A DNA stretch of 64,000 nucleotides, taken from NCBI GenBank assembly GCA_015680685.1, contig MNCI01017629.1, positions 416,499-480,498 on the forward strand, written 5' to 3'. Each line of letters starts with the position of its first letter. Position 1 is the stretch's first letter. This document shows positions 43,246-56,735 of the stretch, one piece after another. The DNA is from Gnetum montanum. Lineage: Eukaryota; Streptophyta; Gnetopsida; Gnetales; Gnetaceae. The notes beneath the pieces were generated by a model. That model had not been told where the DNA came from and made no database searches. It saw nothing but the letters and a program-made list of their open reading frames with translations. A program made the position numbers and the translations under genes.

Positions 43246-44359
43246 TGTTGACCTTTTGGTATGTTAAAACCTTATGAAAAATGGAGAACATAGAATGTTG
43301 TAAAGTGAAATGGTTTTGTAGGGGATGAATGAGAGTTGTATTTAAGGAAGCATGAACAAGTACGAAGATGTGAAGTGGAGACTACAAGGACTCAAAGGAG
43401 CATGGATGAGTATAAGGACTACAAGCGAAATGAAGATGCTCTAGTGATTGAGAGGAAGCTAAATTAGCAAGAGGAAGCCTAAGGAATCAAAGTTCAGGAA
43501 TTGAGAAGATGTCTTTAAGAAGTAGAAGATGTATTGGACGATGTGTAGAACATGACAAGAAGAAATCTCCCAAAAATAGGAGACATCTCCTTTCTAGAGA
43601 AGACATCTCCATAGTGATGTCACAATTTCAAGGGAGATGTCTTTCCAGAAATGAAGTTAGTTTCATAAAGATCTCCCAATTTTGAAGGAGACATCTATAC
43701 TAGCCATTAAATAGTCATTACATGAATTTTGAGGTTATTTTAGAAACTTCAAGGCTATAAGAAGACTTCATTTTCTTGGGTATTGTGTAAGTGCTATGAA
43801 AAATTTTTACTATTAAAGCAATCATTGTATATTATACTTGTGTGATTCATTTGTAAAATCATTTACTTGATTGATTGTATAATTGTGCTTCAAAGTACAA
43901 GGACCTATAATCTAAGTTACATTCTTTCCTTGTGTTTTTTTTCTCTTGTTGTCCCATTGGGGTTAATGTACTTCTTGTGAGAAGGCATCATGATTGAGGT
44001 TACTAGGATCGTATAGGATTGAGTGTTTGTGTAACGTCAAAACACTCTATAGCGGAGCTTAATTTGTAAAGTTTGTGGGATCCTTGAAACCACATTATAA
44101 GCTTGTTGGGACCTTACGAGGTTGAGTGGTTTTTTAGTGATGAAACACTTTGAAGAGGAGCTTAGAGCCTTTAGAGGGTGTGATGCCCTTCAAACCACTT
44201 TTTGAGAAATAATGTCTGGAGTTGTGCAAGGATTCTACCCTCCAAGTGTGGAGGTACCCAAGTTGGGGAACTACGTAAAATTTGGGTGTGATTTTTATGG
44301 CTATTTTATCTTTGATTTTTGGAACTTATTCATCCCTCCTTCTAAGTTCTTGATCCTCA
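43246..44359 (+). repeat. Element E 3' LTR (1114 bp)
   Basis: Starts TGTTGACC and ends GATCCTCA. It shares the GAGACATCT/AGATGTCT cluster (about 43500-43690) and the whole downstream portion with the 5' LTR. Confidence 0.88.
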
Positions 44360-45589
44360 ATTCTAAAGTCTAATGTAGCAACTCATGGAATATCATCGAT
44401 AAGTGAAAATTATGGTTTAATGATAAGGATTATATTAAAACTCATGTTAATAATTAGAATTAAATATTAGGTTAATTATATATTGTTATTAGCCAACACT
44501 GTATCTCTAACATGTTGTGTTTTAGCATGTAAGTCTTATCTTCACACTTCATTTTAGGTGATAGCAAAGTAATTTCTTATGCGATGAAGATGTGCTAAAT
44601 CTTCCTACATATGTTTCATATAAATAGTAGATCTAAGTACATGGTAGGACCAATGGAGAACTAGATGATGTGATGTGGGTAAAGGAGTCAAGCACTATTG
44701 TATACTTGGAGATAGATGATGGATTTGTAAAATGGCTCATATGATGATATTTCGTATTTCATATATATTTTGTACAAAAAGAAATTATATTTAAGATGTT
44801 GTGTAAGGGGGATGAGGAGAAAGGTTTTGGATCTCTAAAATAATTGTAATATAAGTAAACCTTAAGATATATAGTCTAATTACAACTTTATAACTAAGCA
44901 TTACCCAATAAAATCAAACCCATGTCTTCGAGCTCTCAAATCAAAAGTCTTACCACTAGACTAACATCTCATTATTAGGATGTTAAGTAATATTTCATGG
45001 ATATTGTAATGTACTTATTATTTATGATTTATTCAAATGTACTTATTGAATTATAAAGGTTTATGCCTAGTGTATTAATATTTTCCAATGATTAATTTTT
45101 GCATGCTAAGTATTTCATATTGATGAGATGATTTTTTAAGAATGTCATTTATCTCCCTGAATTGATTTACTATATTTATCTATGATTAAATTTGGGGTGT
45201 GATTCAAACCCAAATAATTTAAAAAATACTTTTTCTTACATACTCAAATTCTTATCATACTTAAGTTTTTTGTGGGATTACATGTTCTATATCCTCTTAA
45301 AAACTCACTTGACAATAGAAAATGAATTTAATGCATGTCCTTAGGAGCATAATATAATTTCTTGAAGAGACTTATAAGTTACCTTAAGAATCTTACCTTT
45401 GTCTAGAGACAAATACTCAAATCTCTAGAAGCCCTAAATTACATCTTTAAAACATCAATGTATAGTTCTCCCTAATGCCTATAATCTTTGAAATTGAAAA
45501 CATTTTTAAAAATCATTAAGCAATCTTCTATAACCTCCTATGAGTCATAATCTACCATAGTTTCTAATCCACTATGACCTTCTTTAAAT
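44360..45589. other. AT-rich DNA between E and the first LINE, no gene seen
   Basis: Contains the reverse SINE copy (44830-44975). The remainder is AT-rich with no supported ORF. Confidence 0.5.
44830..44975 (-). repeat. tRNA-derived SINE, copy 2
   Basis: On the minus strand: A-box TAGTCTAGTGG (44953-44963), gtaagacttttgatttg, then B-box-like GGGTTTGATTTT (44910-44921). A 3' body (taatgcttagttataaagtt) matches copy 1 at 20012-20145. Better preserved than copy 1. Confidence 0.7.
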
Positions 45590-46985
45590 GCACAAATACC
45601 ATAATTCTTAAAGCAAAATTTTCCAAAGAGATTATTTTATGTGCCAAGTGGGTGGTTAAATGCTTATCTCACGGAAACTCTTGGAAACTTCTTTTTTATA
45701 AGTGCATTCACAAGGGTAAGTCTCGAGGTAGTGATTACTTGATGAATACTCATTTTTTAATTAGATCCTTTTTCTTCAAGATATTACTATATCATGTTCT
45801 ATTATCAATAAGCCCATTTTGAAGGCTTGGAGTTTCATCAAGGAGTTTTGGAACTTCAATAATATTACTATTTCTATCTCTATGCTTGATAAGATTTCTC
45901 CTTAGTGGCTTTCTATTAATAATGAATCATGAGCTATTAATTGTTCATACCTTTGCAATACATGATGTAAGCTTGGCATTTCCCCCTTTTCATCCTTCAC
46001 ATATATAATTGCTCAATTACTTGCTATGGGTGTTAAAGTCTCTATGGCATTAATGTTTCTAAAAAAGTCTATATTTTTTTTATCTTTTGGATAGTTTGGA
46101 TAGAATTAGAACTATTCAATATTCTTATAATGATTTTATTAGTTGTTCTTTGATTAATCACCATCATGTTTTTTCATATTAATCTAAGATTCTATATACT
46201 CTTATTCTAATAGTAATATTTGATCAAGATTCAATTATCTTTGGAAGGTTAATATAATGTATAGTTTTGGAAGCAACAAATTCAAAAGATATGGAATGCC
46301 ATTACTTCAAAAATTAGAAAATTTTTATGGTATTTGATGCATCAAGATTTTCGTATTAGTATTTGACACTCTCATTTGAATGTTCATGACCCAAGATGTC
46401 TTGTCTACAATATGGAAGATATATTCATCCATTATTTTTCTACTTGTCTCTTTTCTCATAGCTCTTGGGCATGGTATAGTAGGTATTTACATGGTTTTTA
46501 ACTAAGATTAGATAAATTTTTATTTAGTAATACTCAACTTTAAGGATTTCTACTTCATACTTGGCATTGCTTTCATCATCTTATTCTTTATGCCATCTAG
46601 AATTTTTGATATAATGTATTTTTTCATAGAGATTCTCTAGCTAACTTTCTTCCATTATTAGTTTAAGTTAACATCATTCAATATTTGATGCTTTAGTTGA
46701 ATTCCTAAATGTTTTTCCCTTTACTCTTTCCTTTTTATTAATATAATTCCTTTAATAGGAAGTGGAAACCAATTTGGGCACTTCTAAATAAGGGAAAGGT
46801 CTAATCCTTTATTGACCCCAGAGGGGTAGTTTTTAAGGATTGGTTATAAAGATGAAAACTTGAAAAGACATCCTAAAAACTATTAGGTCTTTCCATTTTA
46901 TTGTTTTGGAATTTCTTTTCTACTTCTCTATTTTTGTACTTTGAATTTTGATTTTTAATATATTTATTTTTTGGGGTCTAAGATC
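45590..46985 (+). pseudogene. L1-type LINE, 5'-truncated 3' end
   Basis: Broken translation with LINE landmarks: CAKWVVKCLSHGNSWKLLFY (about 45640), WKAWSFIKEFWNFNNITIS (about 45825), and a zf-RVT-like region near 46390 (CLVYNMEDIFIHYFSTCLF). The second landmark aligns with WKTWYKLSKYWNYNNIIVS in the longer copy (about 58510), so both are one family. Further on, RKWKPIWAPLNKGK may mark an RNase H start. The piece ends in T-rich DNA near 46980. 5' truncation is normal for LINE insertions. Confidence 0.65.
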
Positions 46986-47989
46986 TAAATTTTCATAAGA
47001 ATAACCATTATATAATATAGTTGACTACAAGTTGTACCATTCTTGTAATTCACTTGAATAAAAATTTCCAAGAGTAATATGTTCATAGAGTAGATGGCTA
47101 TGAGTTGCATCTTCTAGAAGTGGTTTTAGCCTCCTATGATTTGTAGTCCTCTTGCAATCTTAATCTTAATCAAATGTAATTATAAAAATCATTTGATAGC
47201 CAACTATAGTAAACTATGAATTATAACCTATCTCATAGTTGACTATGAGTTACTACGAGTTGCACCTAATTCATAGTTGCTCACTTGATCCTTAAATGAA
47301 GCCAAAAAACCCTCCAAATTCACCCTACCAACTTCCCATTGTTAACACTACCTATAAAAGTAGTAATATATAACTTAAAATGTGAAGATATTTCTATAGC
47401 GGTATAGCCTCAACCCTCATGAAAGGACGCACTATCCTAGTAACAGGATGCATTATAATTATGATAGGACACTATAACTAATGTCATAGAGAATATCATG
47501 ATCTTTCTTTTTATTATTAGTATTAGTTTGATTACTTTATGTATTATTTTAAAAAGTAGTTTAAGCTTAGATTTTGATTTTTGGATTAATTAACATAAGT
47601 AAAGGTTTAGCTTTAATGATTAGTTGAAAGAAAGTTAAGTGTTTTAGTTTACAACAAAAATATAATGTGCTTGAATCTCATAATACTTAAAATTTTAAAT
47701 TAAGTCTAAATTTTATTTCATTGAAATCATCTCTTTGAGTACTATGTAATGGAAATGATTTTAGCCTTGGAAATAAATTTAATTTTTTGATAATATTGAA
47801 AAAATTAAAATCACTTATTTCCTAAAATTATCTTTACTACCCCTAACTTATAAATAAAATTTTAACATTAAATAAACTTAATCTTATTTATGATTATTAG
47901 TCTCCAAGATTAACTAGCATATATTAATTTTATATCAACTAAGGTGTGGTGTTAACATGTCCATTTCCTAAATCAAAATTAAGAACATG
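46986..47989. other. AT-rich spacer with degenerate 'agttgactatgagttgca' repeats
   Basis: Between about 47017 and 47275, variants of tagttgactatgagttgca recur: gttgactacaagttgtac, gatggctatgagttgcat, tagttgactatgagttac, ctacgagttgcacc. No gene is seen. Confidence 0.5.
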
Positions 47990-47999
47990 AATAAGATGA

Positions 48000-48900
48000 T
48001 TGAAACAATATTGTCTTTCTCTTTCTCAATTCACTTGTGCAAGTCAAGCATATAAAATTTCGTTGATCTAGAGGGTTTCTTATGAAGATATTTTGGTAGA
48101 TGTTTTCTTGGTAAGGAATAATTTGAAGATGGAAATACTAATGTCTCTTAGATTGTAGAGATTATGAAGGATTTTGAAGCTTTTGATTTTGTTTTACTTA
48201 ATAATTTATATGAATATTTATCAAAATATATTTCTTTTCAATATCTATTTTTGTAGATTATTAGATTCCTTCTCTAAAATAAGGGTTGTACCCTAGTAAT
48301 TTATGTCATCCTTGAATGCTATAAAATTACTATTTTGCGTGCCCACTATTTTTGTAAAAACATTTTTCTTGTTAAACTTCCTAATTCTAAAATAGTTAAG
48401 AAATTCCTAGATCTTAAATTTTTTATGAATAAGTGTCATAGTTTTATTACTTAAGGATGAAATGTGAATTTTGATCTCAATTATTTTGATTATTCTAAAG
48501 TTCCTTGCTAGATTGAATTAGAAATTTTTTTTCTTTTTTTTTCAAATTTTTAAAAGTAAAATTAATGCTAGCATTGGTAAAATTACTAACCAAGGTGCAC
48601 CACACACTTTATTTTATAGAAATTGATTTGTAGAAAGGAAGACATAATTAAAACTTAAGGTAGATGATCAGTAATTTTCCTAGAAAATAACATACTATAA
48701 TTTGTGAAGATGTTGTAGCTATTGTCATCATGAAGGTCATGTTGTTGGAATCTATTCTCTTATTAATAAATTTTTTATCTAAAGAAAAGAAACAAATTTT
48801 TTTAAAAAAGACAAATAATGATAATTTTCAGTAGGAATGAATGAAATCTTCTCAAATAGTTTTAAAATATTTATTAATTCTTTTAAATCTGAAGATACTA
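48000..48900 (+). pseudogene. LINE ORF1-like region with zinc knuckle
   Basis: Decayed reading with a CX2CX4H knuckle (CSYCHHEGHVVGIY, about 48713-48760) whose last Cys has become Tyr. It is preceded by a segment (NVNFDLNYFDYSKVPC, about 48465) reminiscent of the DUF4283 end in plant L1 ORF1. The family role is RNA binding. Many stops. Confidence 0.5.
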
Positions 48901-49189
48901 GTAAACTTTCAATATCTAAATAAAATTCTTCTTTAGAAGAAAAGATGCTTTTAGTAGCAACTATGAGAGGGCTAATACAAAATGGTTTCTCTTAGTACAA
49001 CACAAGAAGAATAGGATTGGAAATATTAATTTCAATTCAAATATTTTGAAGATATATCATTGTCTCTCTACTTTTACTATTATTCCAAATGTTTTTTCAT
49101 TAGATTATTTTTTCACCTATTAGTGATATGGATTTTGAATGAATACTAAGCTTGACAAATCAAGAATGAAGGCTTCCTTCCTAACATCT

Positions 49190-50420
49190 CAATATTAGTT
49201 TTATCATGGAATCTTTATGGCCTTTCTAATAGGTCCCAAGTAGAGATTATTGGAGACTATAAATTAAACTTAAATTTACATCTAGATATTTTCCCTATAA
49301 GAGATTAAGATTTCAATGCATGATATTAGTTTTATTAGTAAATGCACTTTAAATAACTATATTATTTTTTCTATTGCTCATGAAATCAATAAAGGATATT
49401 TTGTTATTCTACTTAATAAAGATTAGAGTAGAAAATTTTTGAATTTTTGCTTTGACAAATGTGGGAGACTAATTTGGATTATTTATCATAGTGAAAAAGG
49501 AGACTTTGTGAATACATAATATTTATGCTCTTAACAATTTAAAAGATCAAATAAAGGTTTAGAAATATCTTCTATTCCTACTTAAATTTCCTTGGATTAT
49601 TGGAGGTGATTTTAATATGGTTAAAAGTAATTTAGATAGAATTCATGATTTTCATCCTAATATGTCTTCTCAAGAAAGAGAATATGCATGCAATTTTTTT
49701 AAAAATATTTTCTTTTCAATGTTAGCTCTTTATTTCAATATCTTTCAAATGAAAATAATTATGCTTGGTGTAATTATTAGTAAGGAAATGAAATAATTTA
49801 TTAATCGCTTAATAGATTTTACATCTCTAACATTTCTTTTTGGAAACCTACAAGTAGAAGTTCATACAAATGCTACTTTGTTAAACCATTTTCCTATTAG
49901 TATTTTTGTCTCCCAAATTAACTCTTCCTTCTTTAAAAAGTAGGAATATTTTCATATGAATTCTAATACATTCCTAAGATCCAATGGAAAAATTATTTTC
50001 AAGTAATTTTGGAATGTAGAAAAAAATTGACCAATCATATTGGTTGGATTGATTAGTGGTAATGAACTACTTGTAGAGTTAAAAATTATGCTAGTTGGTT
50101 TGGAAAGAAATTTGCTAAGTGAAAGAATCAAATTGAAGAAGAGCTTTGAGAATCTATCAATAAAATGCAAATTATTTTAGACTAGAACATCTTTGATTTT
50201 AAAACTCAAAAAGCCTTAGCTAAATTAATCATGCTAAATAATGTTAGAATACTATTGAAGCTAAAAGTGCTTTCACTAAAAGTCACATGTCCTAGCTAAA
50301 AATTAAAGATGAATCATAAAGATGAGGAATTTGTATTCTAGAGGCCTTGAAGATCTCTTTACTAAAAACTATTAATTGTCTCAAGATTTGTCATGATAGA
50401 ATCATTTATACAAAGTAATT
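49190..50420 (+). pseudogene. LINE endonuclease domain (APE type) and linker
   Basis: ILSWNLYGLSNRSQVEII (about 49200) matches the 'ilsWNvRGLg...r' start of plant L1 endonucleases. WIIGGDFNMVKSNLDRIHDF (about 49595) contains the GDFN motif. The regions between are frame-shifted. The enzyme nicks target DNA for target-primed reverse transcription. Not functional here. Confidence 0.7.
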
Positions 50421-51051
50421 CATCAAAGTATTATTGAAGTAGAAATTACTATGGTAGAAATTAAAGAAAACACTTTTGATTTAGTAAATAATAAGGCTTT
50501 AAGACATTGTTAGAGATTATCTATTTTATGTTTTTCAAGAAATTCAAAAGTTTCTCTTGGTAAAGATATTAATAAAGGTATAATTTTTCTTCTTCCTAAG
50601 AATGGTTATCTTCAACATATTGGCAATTGGTGGCCTATTACTCTTCTTAATAAGACTTATAAAATTTAGTAAAATGCATGGGTTGCCAAATTTAAAATGT
50701 TATAGAGGATATCATCAAACCTAAGTAAATAAGTTTTGTTAAAGGTATAAATATTTTAAATAATACTATTAGAGCTTTAAATGGAATATAATGGACTTCT
50801 AATAGTAATAAAAACATTGCTTTTATTAAGTATGATTATGCCAAATTTTATGATGGGATTGAATGAAATTTCATTATTACTTATCTTCATATACTAGAAT
50901 TTGGTAATTATTTTATTTTTCTTGTCCTTATCCTACCTAATAATGCTAATTGTCAAGTTGTTGCAAATTTTGGATTGAATTCATCCTTTTTTCTTCAACG
51001 ATTAGTTTGTCAAGGTTATCCTCTTATGCCGTGCCTTTTTATTATTATTAT
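50421..51051 (+). pseudogene. LINE reverse transcriptase, N-terminal half
   Basis: GIIFLLPKNGYLQHIGNWWP then ITLLNKTYKI (about 50575-50670) is the L1 RT block 'I.LIPK....~~~.RPISLLN..YKI'. SFVKGINILNNTIRALNG, KYDYAKFYDGIEW (first catalytic Asp block, normally DFEKAYDRVEW) and RLVCQGYPLMPCLFIIII follow. The reading is cut at 51051 by element F. Confidence 0.82.
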
Positions 51052-51917
51052 TGATGAGTGGTGAGGTACCCCTACACTCAACCATACGAATACGAGCATT
51101 TCATGCATGATTCGGTTGAACTACGTAGACGGGCTAGTTGTGGTATCAAGATAGTTATCCTTACGTCATAGTTCACTATCTTCCAACCTGAACTAGTATT
51201 AGCCTTGTCACATATGGTTTAGTCCAGAGTGAGGTGTATGATGTGTTCCTATACTAATGCTACTCCTGAGTGTAATGGAAAGTGATATTGACTAAGCTAA
51301 GAGGAAGAGGGTGAGAAAGAATCTAAGCTAGCCTAAGTGTGATGAGCATCTATTCCTCAATCATCTGTACACATCTTGGACCTCGTGCATGACTACCACT
51401 AGGATTACCAAGCACAGATCCTAGGTACACTACTGGGGTACCAAGTAGTCACATTTAAATGCTCATGATCAAGTCGTACTCATTATGCATTTAACAGGAG
51501 TTTAGGGTGAGAAGAGATTAACTAAGAAATTAGTAAATAGCAATTAAATAAATAATTAAGCTAAGTAAATGCTACAATGATGAAGTAATCTTGATCTTTA
51601 TTTCTAGTCATGTGCATGTCCAAGTATGTCACACTCGAATAAGAATGCCATACAATTACAATCACCACATTGCGGGCATGCACTGGGAGGAAAGGTTTGA
51701 GAGAAATACAAACTTTAAAACTTACAATAAAATCTAAGAACTAATGCCCAAAAGCAAGTGTGCTGCCTTTTATTTATAGGCACACACTAGAACCGCAATA
51801 TCGTGTACGTGATATTGCATGCAGGCTACGATATCGCATACACGATATCGCAACTGTGATATCACAGCCCCGATAACTGGGCTATGATAACTGGGCCTGA
51901 CAGACCATGACTCATCA
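51052..51917 (-). repeat. Element F 3' LTR (866 bp)
   Basis: In sense it starts TGATGAGTCATGGTC at 51917 and ends CTCACCACTCATCA at 51052. U3 has strong GATATCG palindromes (51796-51890). TATA box at 51771-51779 (minus). It keeps more CpG than the A and B LTRs. Confidence 0.9.
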
Positions 51918-52100
51918 TACCCCCACGACTGAATAAAAACTTGTCCTCAAGTCAAAGAAAGAACAAGCTCCATTGATTACATAGTGGATAGGTATGAGAT
52001 TATTGACTGACTAGAATGGATTCATGCTACAGTGTAGAGTCAGAAAAAAATTAAGAAAAAACACAAAAGAAAATCCTATGATTACAAAATTGGATGGAAC
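51918..52100 (-). other. Element F pre-LTR tail with polypurine-like tract
   Basis: In sense it ends ...cagtcgtgggggta directly before the LTR, matching the tcatgggggta of A and C. Non-coding. Confidence 0.6.
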
Positions 52101-52868
52101 TCATGTAGTTCCTAGTGGTGGTGGCTCCTCCATGGGTGTCTTTCCCTTTTCTTGTGCTCTAGGTCTTGGGATTTGATGGCGTTGAAGTATGGCCTAGAGT
52201 TTCTCCTCTTGTAAGGCCTTGAGTGCCTTGGCATGCATGTAAGTTTGTGCTTGTGCCATAGAGGCATCCCAGTCAACCTTCTCTTTTTCTTTTTCCACCC
52301 TTTTATTCTCTATCAATAGTTTATTAAGTTGCTCGGTTTTCAAAGTGTCCAACTAGTTCTGAGCAACCTTTGGCCCTGTATTTGAAATGTTTAATACTTT
52401 TGAAATGGCTTGAATAGAGAAATCAACAGTCACACCACAATTGTTAACTGTGATGCCTTCTTCTTTATTGTGCCAAAATTGGTATGTTTCCCCTAAGTAC
52501 CAGGCACCGCTTTTAGAGAGGATAGGCCATAATGGGGATCCTTTGTGGTGATCCCTAATGGCCTCCAGAGAAAATTCTATGAAAGGTCCAAAGTTTAATT
52601 CCATGATCACTATAGTGAATATGGACCTTTCATGGATGGTGTGAACACAATCTTGGGGCAACGTGAGATATCGTCCCTGTTCAGACGCTGCAGCAGCTCC
52701 TCCTTCCACTTGCCTTGATTGTATAGTAACAGGGTCTTCTTGGTGGATACTAAATGATTATTCTTCCTACTCTACATGTTGTTTGGTAGGAACTTGTCCT
52801 TCACCTCTCCTAGGTTGTTTGATCACACCTTAAGCAGGACCTTCTTGTTGTCCACGTTTTGGGGCCAT
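52101..52868 (-). pseudogene. Element F ORF2, shortened
   Basis: The start at 52868 gives MAPKRGQQEGPA. An open 118-codon stretch (52353-52709) then carries ELNFGPFIEFSLEAI, YLGETYQFWHNKEEG and VTVDFSIQAISKVLNI, matching A's ORF2. The reading then jumps to coiled-coil-like ENKRVEKEKEKVDWDASM and LKALQEE. It finishes with EKGKTPMEEPPP and a stop at 52101-52103. About two thirds of A's ORF2 is missing. This is the cleanest sample of the conserved domain in the window. The function is unknown. Confidence 0.72.
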
Positions 52869-54759
52869 CTGCAATCACACGAGGCCTATCATTAGTAAGG
52901 TTGTTACCAAAGTTAGGTTATATCTTACTGCTTGCCTTAATAGATTTAATTTATTTCCATGTGATGTTAATTATTGGAAGAACATGTCCCCAAAAGATTA
53001 TAATGTTGAGTTCTCTTTGCTTAGGTGGTTTCCAAATTTAATTTTCTGGTATAGCTAAGGGGATAAAATTGTTTTTGACACATTTTATTCTTAATTTTAC
53101 AACAAATTACCCTTAAATATTTCTTTCAGGAGATGATGAATTTCAGAAAATTTATGCGCTATTCGACATGTGCCCCTCCCCCATGACTAAGTTGAACACT
53201 CCAGGTTCATGTAGGTTCAAACGAAATGAAAATTGGAGTACTAGCGAGCGAGTTATGGATATGAAAGCAAGGGATGCGCAATCATGAGTCATAGAGAGGA
53301 TTTTAAAAAACTTCCTCTGAGTGAACAAGTGAAAATGATGTTGATTAGCATAGGGGGGTCACGTATATATATTTTCATCAAAGTTAGGGCACTTAGAAAA
53401 TGTACCAAATTTTTAATATTTTTTTGAAATTAAACGATGTAAACTAAGGACATTTGGACAATTGTTAAAAGGTTCAGGGTAATTCAACTAGTTTTGAAGG
53501 AAAAAAAATTATGATGGTGTGAAATTTATCAATAAGGACATCAGATGGTAGAGAAAAAGGCTATGTGATGGTTCATAGGAAAGCTGAATTGGAGGGATAG
53601 TAATAAAGGAAAGAAAATCGTTGGCAATATGCTAAGGGTAATAAATGGTGTGTGGAAGATGGGTCATGAGTGCAAATTATAAAAATTATGCAAGTGGATC
53701 CTCCCCAAAGCAGGTTCCAACCTTTAATACCCTTGTGTAACCACACTTAAAAGTGACCATGGGCACTTGAAGGGTTAAATGTAATCCACACTAATTTCAC
53801 AAAACACATACATGTAAATATCACCAAAATGAGGTAAGAATTCTATGTTACACACAACATGAGCTACAATTACACGAACAGTGAGATGAGACGAACTATA
53901 GAAGGGATTGTAGAGATTGGGACATGAGATAACTGACCCAGGGCATAGTGAATCTTGTGTGTAATGCATGATTAAGGTGTCATTAACCCATCATTCCAAG
54001 ATCAGGACCAAGTCCATTCCTCTGATCAGTGACACCGCATTGTTTCATCCCATAATGAGTGACTATTAGAGTACCAGAACAACAAGGCGTATGATCACCT
54101 GGCATTTTGTTCAAGGGAGGAGTGATTTTTGTTTTGTGGCACTTCCTTTGTCTGCTTTTCTTTTCTTTTTCTTTTCTTCTCTTTCCTTCTTTTTTTTCTC
54201 TTTACTAAATCCAAAGAAGCCACGAACCTTCAGTCATGGGTGCATGTCTTTCTAGTGGGACCCCCTAGAACAACATTGGATTTTTGAGTGCCCTTTTGAT
54301 TACACTTACTCCCATTTTACGTTAGATCTACAAGGATCTTAGTACAACCACATTGCATGATAACTCCCATAGACGTCACTAAAGAGAATCCTCAAGTCCC
54401 CTTGATGTCACATCCTAATCATTCCATCTTGGTCCATCCTTCTTCATTCTGGGTACAATGAACACAAAATTAATTATAAGTTTTAAAAATGTCAAGAATA
54501 TTACTATACCCTCGATCAGAACCTCTTATTTGTAGAATGGATAAGTGGGTGTAATGGGCTCACTATCCAAATAATTGATCGTTCGAGACTCAAAACATAG
54601 AACACACCTCAACCAACAAGCCACATGAGTGTTTTATTCGTAGACAAGATTACTTATAAAAATGTAAAAAGACAAAATGACAAAAAGATAAAATAATAAA
54701 TTTAAGAAATGAAAAATCAGAAAACAAAAAGTTGTAAAATTTAAGAAAATAAAAAATAT
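52869..54759 (-). other. Element F spacer between gag and ORF2
   Basis: Non-coding. It shares blocks with A (12740-14600) and B (5386-6530). A TATA-like block at about 53363-53376 (minus: AAAATATATATACGTG) lies 500 bp before ORF2, followed by gaggaagttttttaaaatcc. A long CT-rich run lies at 54145-54200. Confidence 0.6.
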
Positions 54760-56735
54760 TTATTAATCTTGCTTGTTATTAAAATGGGGGATATCCCCAT
54801 AACTAAACAGTTGAGGATGGCAAAGATTAATAATTGAAATATGAGGATCCTTGCATGTTGGAAATTTTGGAACTTGGTCATACTTATGCCATTGGGGTTC
54901 ACACACTTGATTATAGTAAGCATAGTGGGGAAATTTCTAAGATGTTGTTATTGGATAAAGAGTTAACCCACTATGATGTTTGTGACCGTAAGATGGTATG
55001 CAAGGATCAGGATGTCGCTCTCCATGATTGTATTCATTTGGACCACATGGTTGTTGGAGTGTTAATTGGTGGCCCTGATGAAGTAACATGAGGCGTTGGG
55101 TTCGAAGATAAGGGTGCACCACAGGGTTGGACTTGTGCTAAGTTGGAGGATGCAGTGGCCTTGGAATTGTGTTGTCCCTTCCAAGGGTCATTTCTAAAGA
55201 AGGGACACCTTCGATGTTGCTGAGGTCTCTCATTGCTATTGGCAATAGTAGCACAAGTAATGTTCGGAGGTTGTTTCTATGGTGCAGGCACCTTAGGAAT
55301 AGTTGGTGGTGATGTATAAGAAGGGAAAGGATGAGAATATTGAAAATTAGGAGAAATGTGTGGTACACAAGGTGATGGTTGTGTTGAGGACATGGGCTGA
55401 TAGTATTGAGGAGAATAGTAATGCGGCGAGGTAGAGTATGTTGACCCGACTGGGCAAATAGGATGTTGAACTAGATAAGCATTTGGATTCGGATGATATG
55501 AAGGGTGTCTCTAGTTTAGGGGTGGCTTCCCCCATGACTGAGATTGTTGCCACTGTGATCAAACACAGTATTTCTGTACGAACTCTGGATGTAACGTGCT
55601 TCCCCAATGCTCATATAAATGTAACAAGATTGGACATTGGCCCTTGGGGTGATGGTACAGGAAAAGGTTGCATTCATATGTATGATTGGCCATTGAGCTC
55701 TTATTTTCCTTATCCCTTCTTTCCGATTGTCTAATGATACTTTGTCCTGCTTCTCGGGTTGTCAAAACTCTATCTACAATAATATCGATATATTCTTCAC
55801 ACTTTTTATGCATCCATTCCAACATCTTATTAATCTTTGCCTCAAATTCCTCTAATGATTGTGGTGTTGGAAAACATGATTTTTCCTCCTTGAGATTGAT
55901 TGATTTCTCCTTTTTGTGATTATGGACCTTTGTTAAGTTGAGATTTTGATCTCGTTGATGTTTTTCAACACTCTCTCGTCTAGCCATTTCTCCGTCTTCT
56001 TTTGCTACTTGCTTAATAAGCTCTTGGACTTGATGGGTTCGTAGTTCATATAGTTGACCTTGGGCATACATCCCTAGGGTTTCTCTTGTTGCATAACGAA
56101 GCCCATCAATGATATGGTACATTAGCCTTTCCTTGGAGAACCCATGGCCTGGAAAGTTGTTTAACGGTGCATAATATCTTTCTAAGGCCATGTCCAAGGG
56201 TTCATGTTGTGCTTGTTTCCACTCTTGGATTTGTTTCCTCAAGGCTGACACTCTTGCATAGGTTTGATATCTTTTGTTAAAGAGCTCTACCATTTTTGGC
56301 CAACATTATATTAAATTTGGTTTTAATGATCTATACCATACTTTTGCTTGGCTAACGAGTGTCATAGGGAAGAGCTTGATTTTTTGCCAACCATTATCAA
56401 TGTTGTTCCATGCACAGGCATCATAGAAGGCTTGTAAATGTTGATGCGAATCTAAGTCATAGCCTCTTGAGAAATTAGGGAAGTTGTTTAAATCGGGCCT
56501 GGGTAGACGACTTTTCTTTACGATGCCTACGGGAGATTCGAACAACCTCTTGTATTTGCATTAGGCTTGTAGTGGCCAATGGGGGTTCATCGTCATCGGG
56601 TAAGTTATGCTTTTGTGTGTTGAGACAATGTTGCCTTTGTTTATGTTTATAAGAAACCCCCACCTCAGGTTGCATACTCCAATCTTCACTGTCATATAAT
56701 TTGGTGGTTCTCCAATGAACTTCTTCACTAGATGT
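54760..56735 (-). pseudogene. Element F gag
   Basis: The N-terminus is cut: it begins near SSEEVHWRTTKLYDSEDWS, next to LTR sequence. LNNFPNFSRGYDLDSHQ, LQAFYDACAWNNIDNGWQ and FPMTLVSQAKVWYRSLKP follow (56306-56545). Then comes a 244-codon open stretch (55559-56293) with RYQTYARVSALRKQI, WKQAQHEPLDMALERYYA, MYHIIDGL, MYAQGQLYELRTHQ and YECNLFLYHHPKGQCPIL. A Pro/Tyr/Ser-rich tail runs to about 54760. This is the longest uninterrupted gag of the family in the window. Confidence 0.85.

Larger units (their letters stand above)
37822..44359 (+). mobile_element. Element E: pol-less copia-type retrotransposon (gag + ORF2)
   Basis: Two direct LTRs, an initiator-Met PBS, a UBN2-type gag with zinc knuckles, a second ORF and a classic terminal polypurine tract. 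The 4376-bp internal region contains no copia protease, integrase, RT or RNase H motif. The left LTR lacks about the first 50 bp, so no TSD can be assigned. It resembles non-autonomous gag-only plant elements, with the addition of ORF2. Confidence 0.82.
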
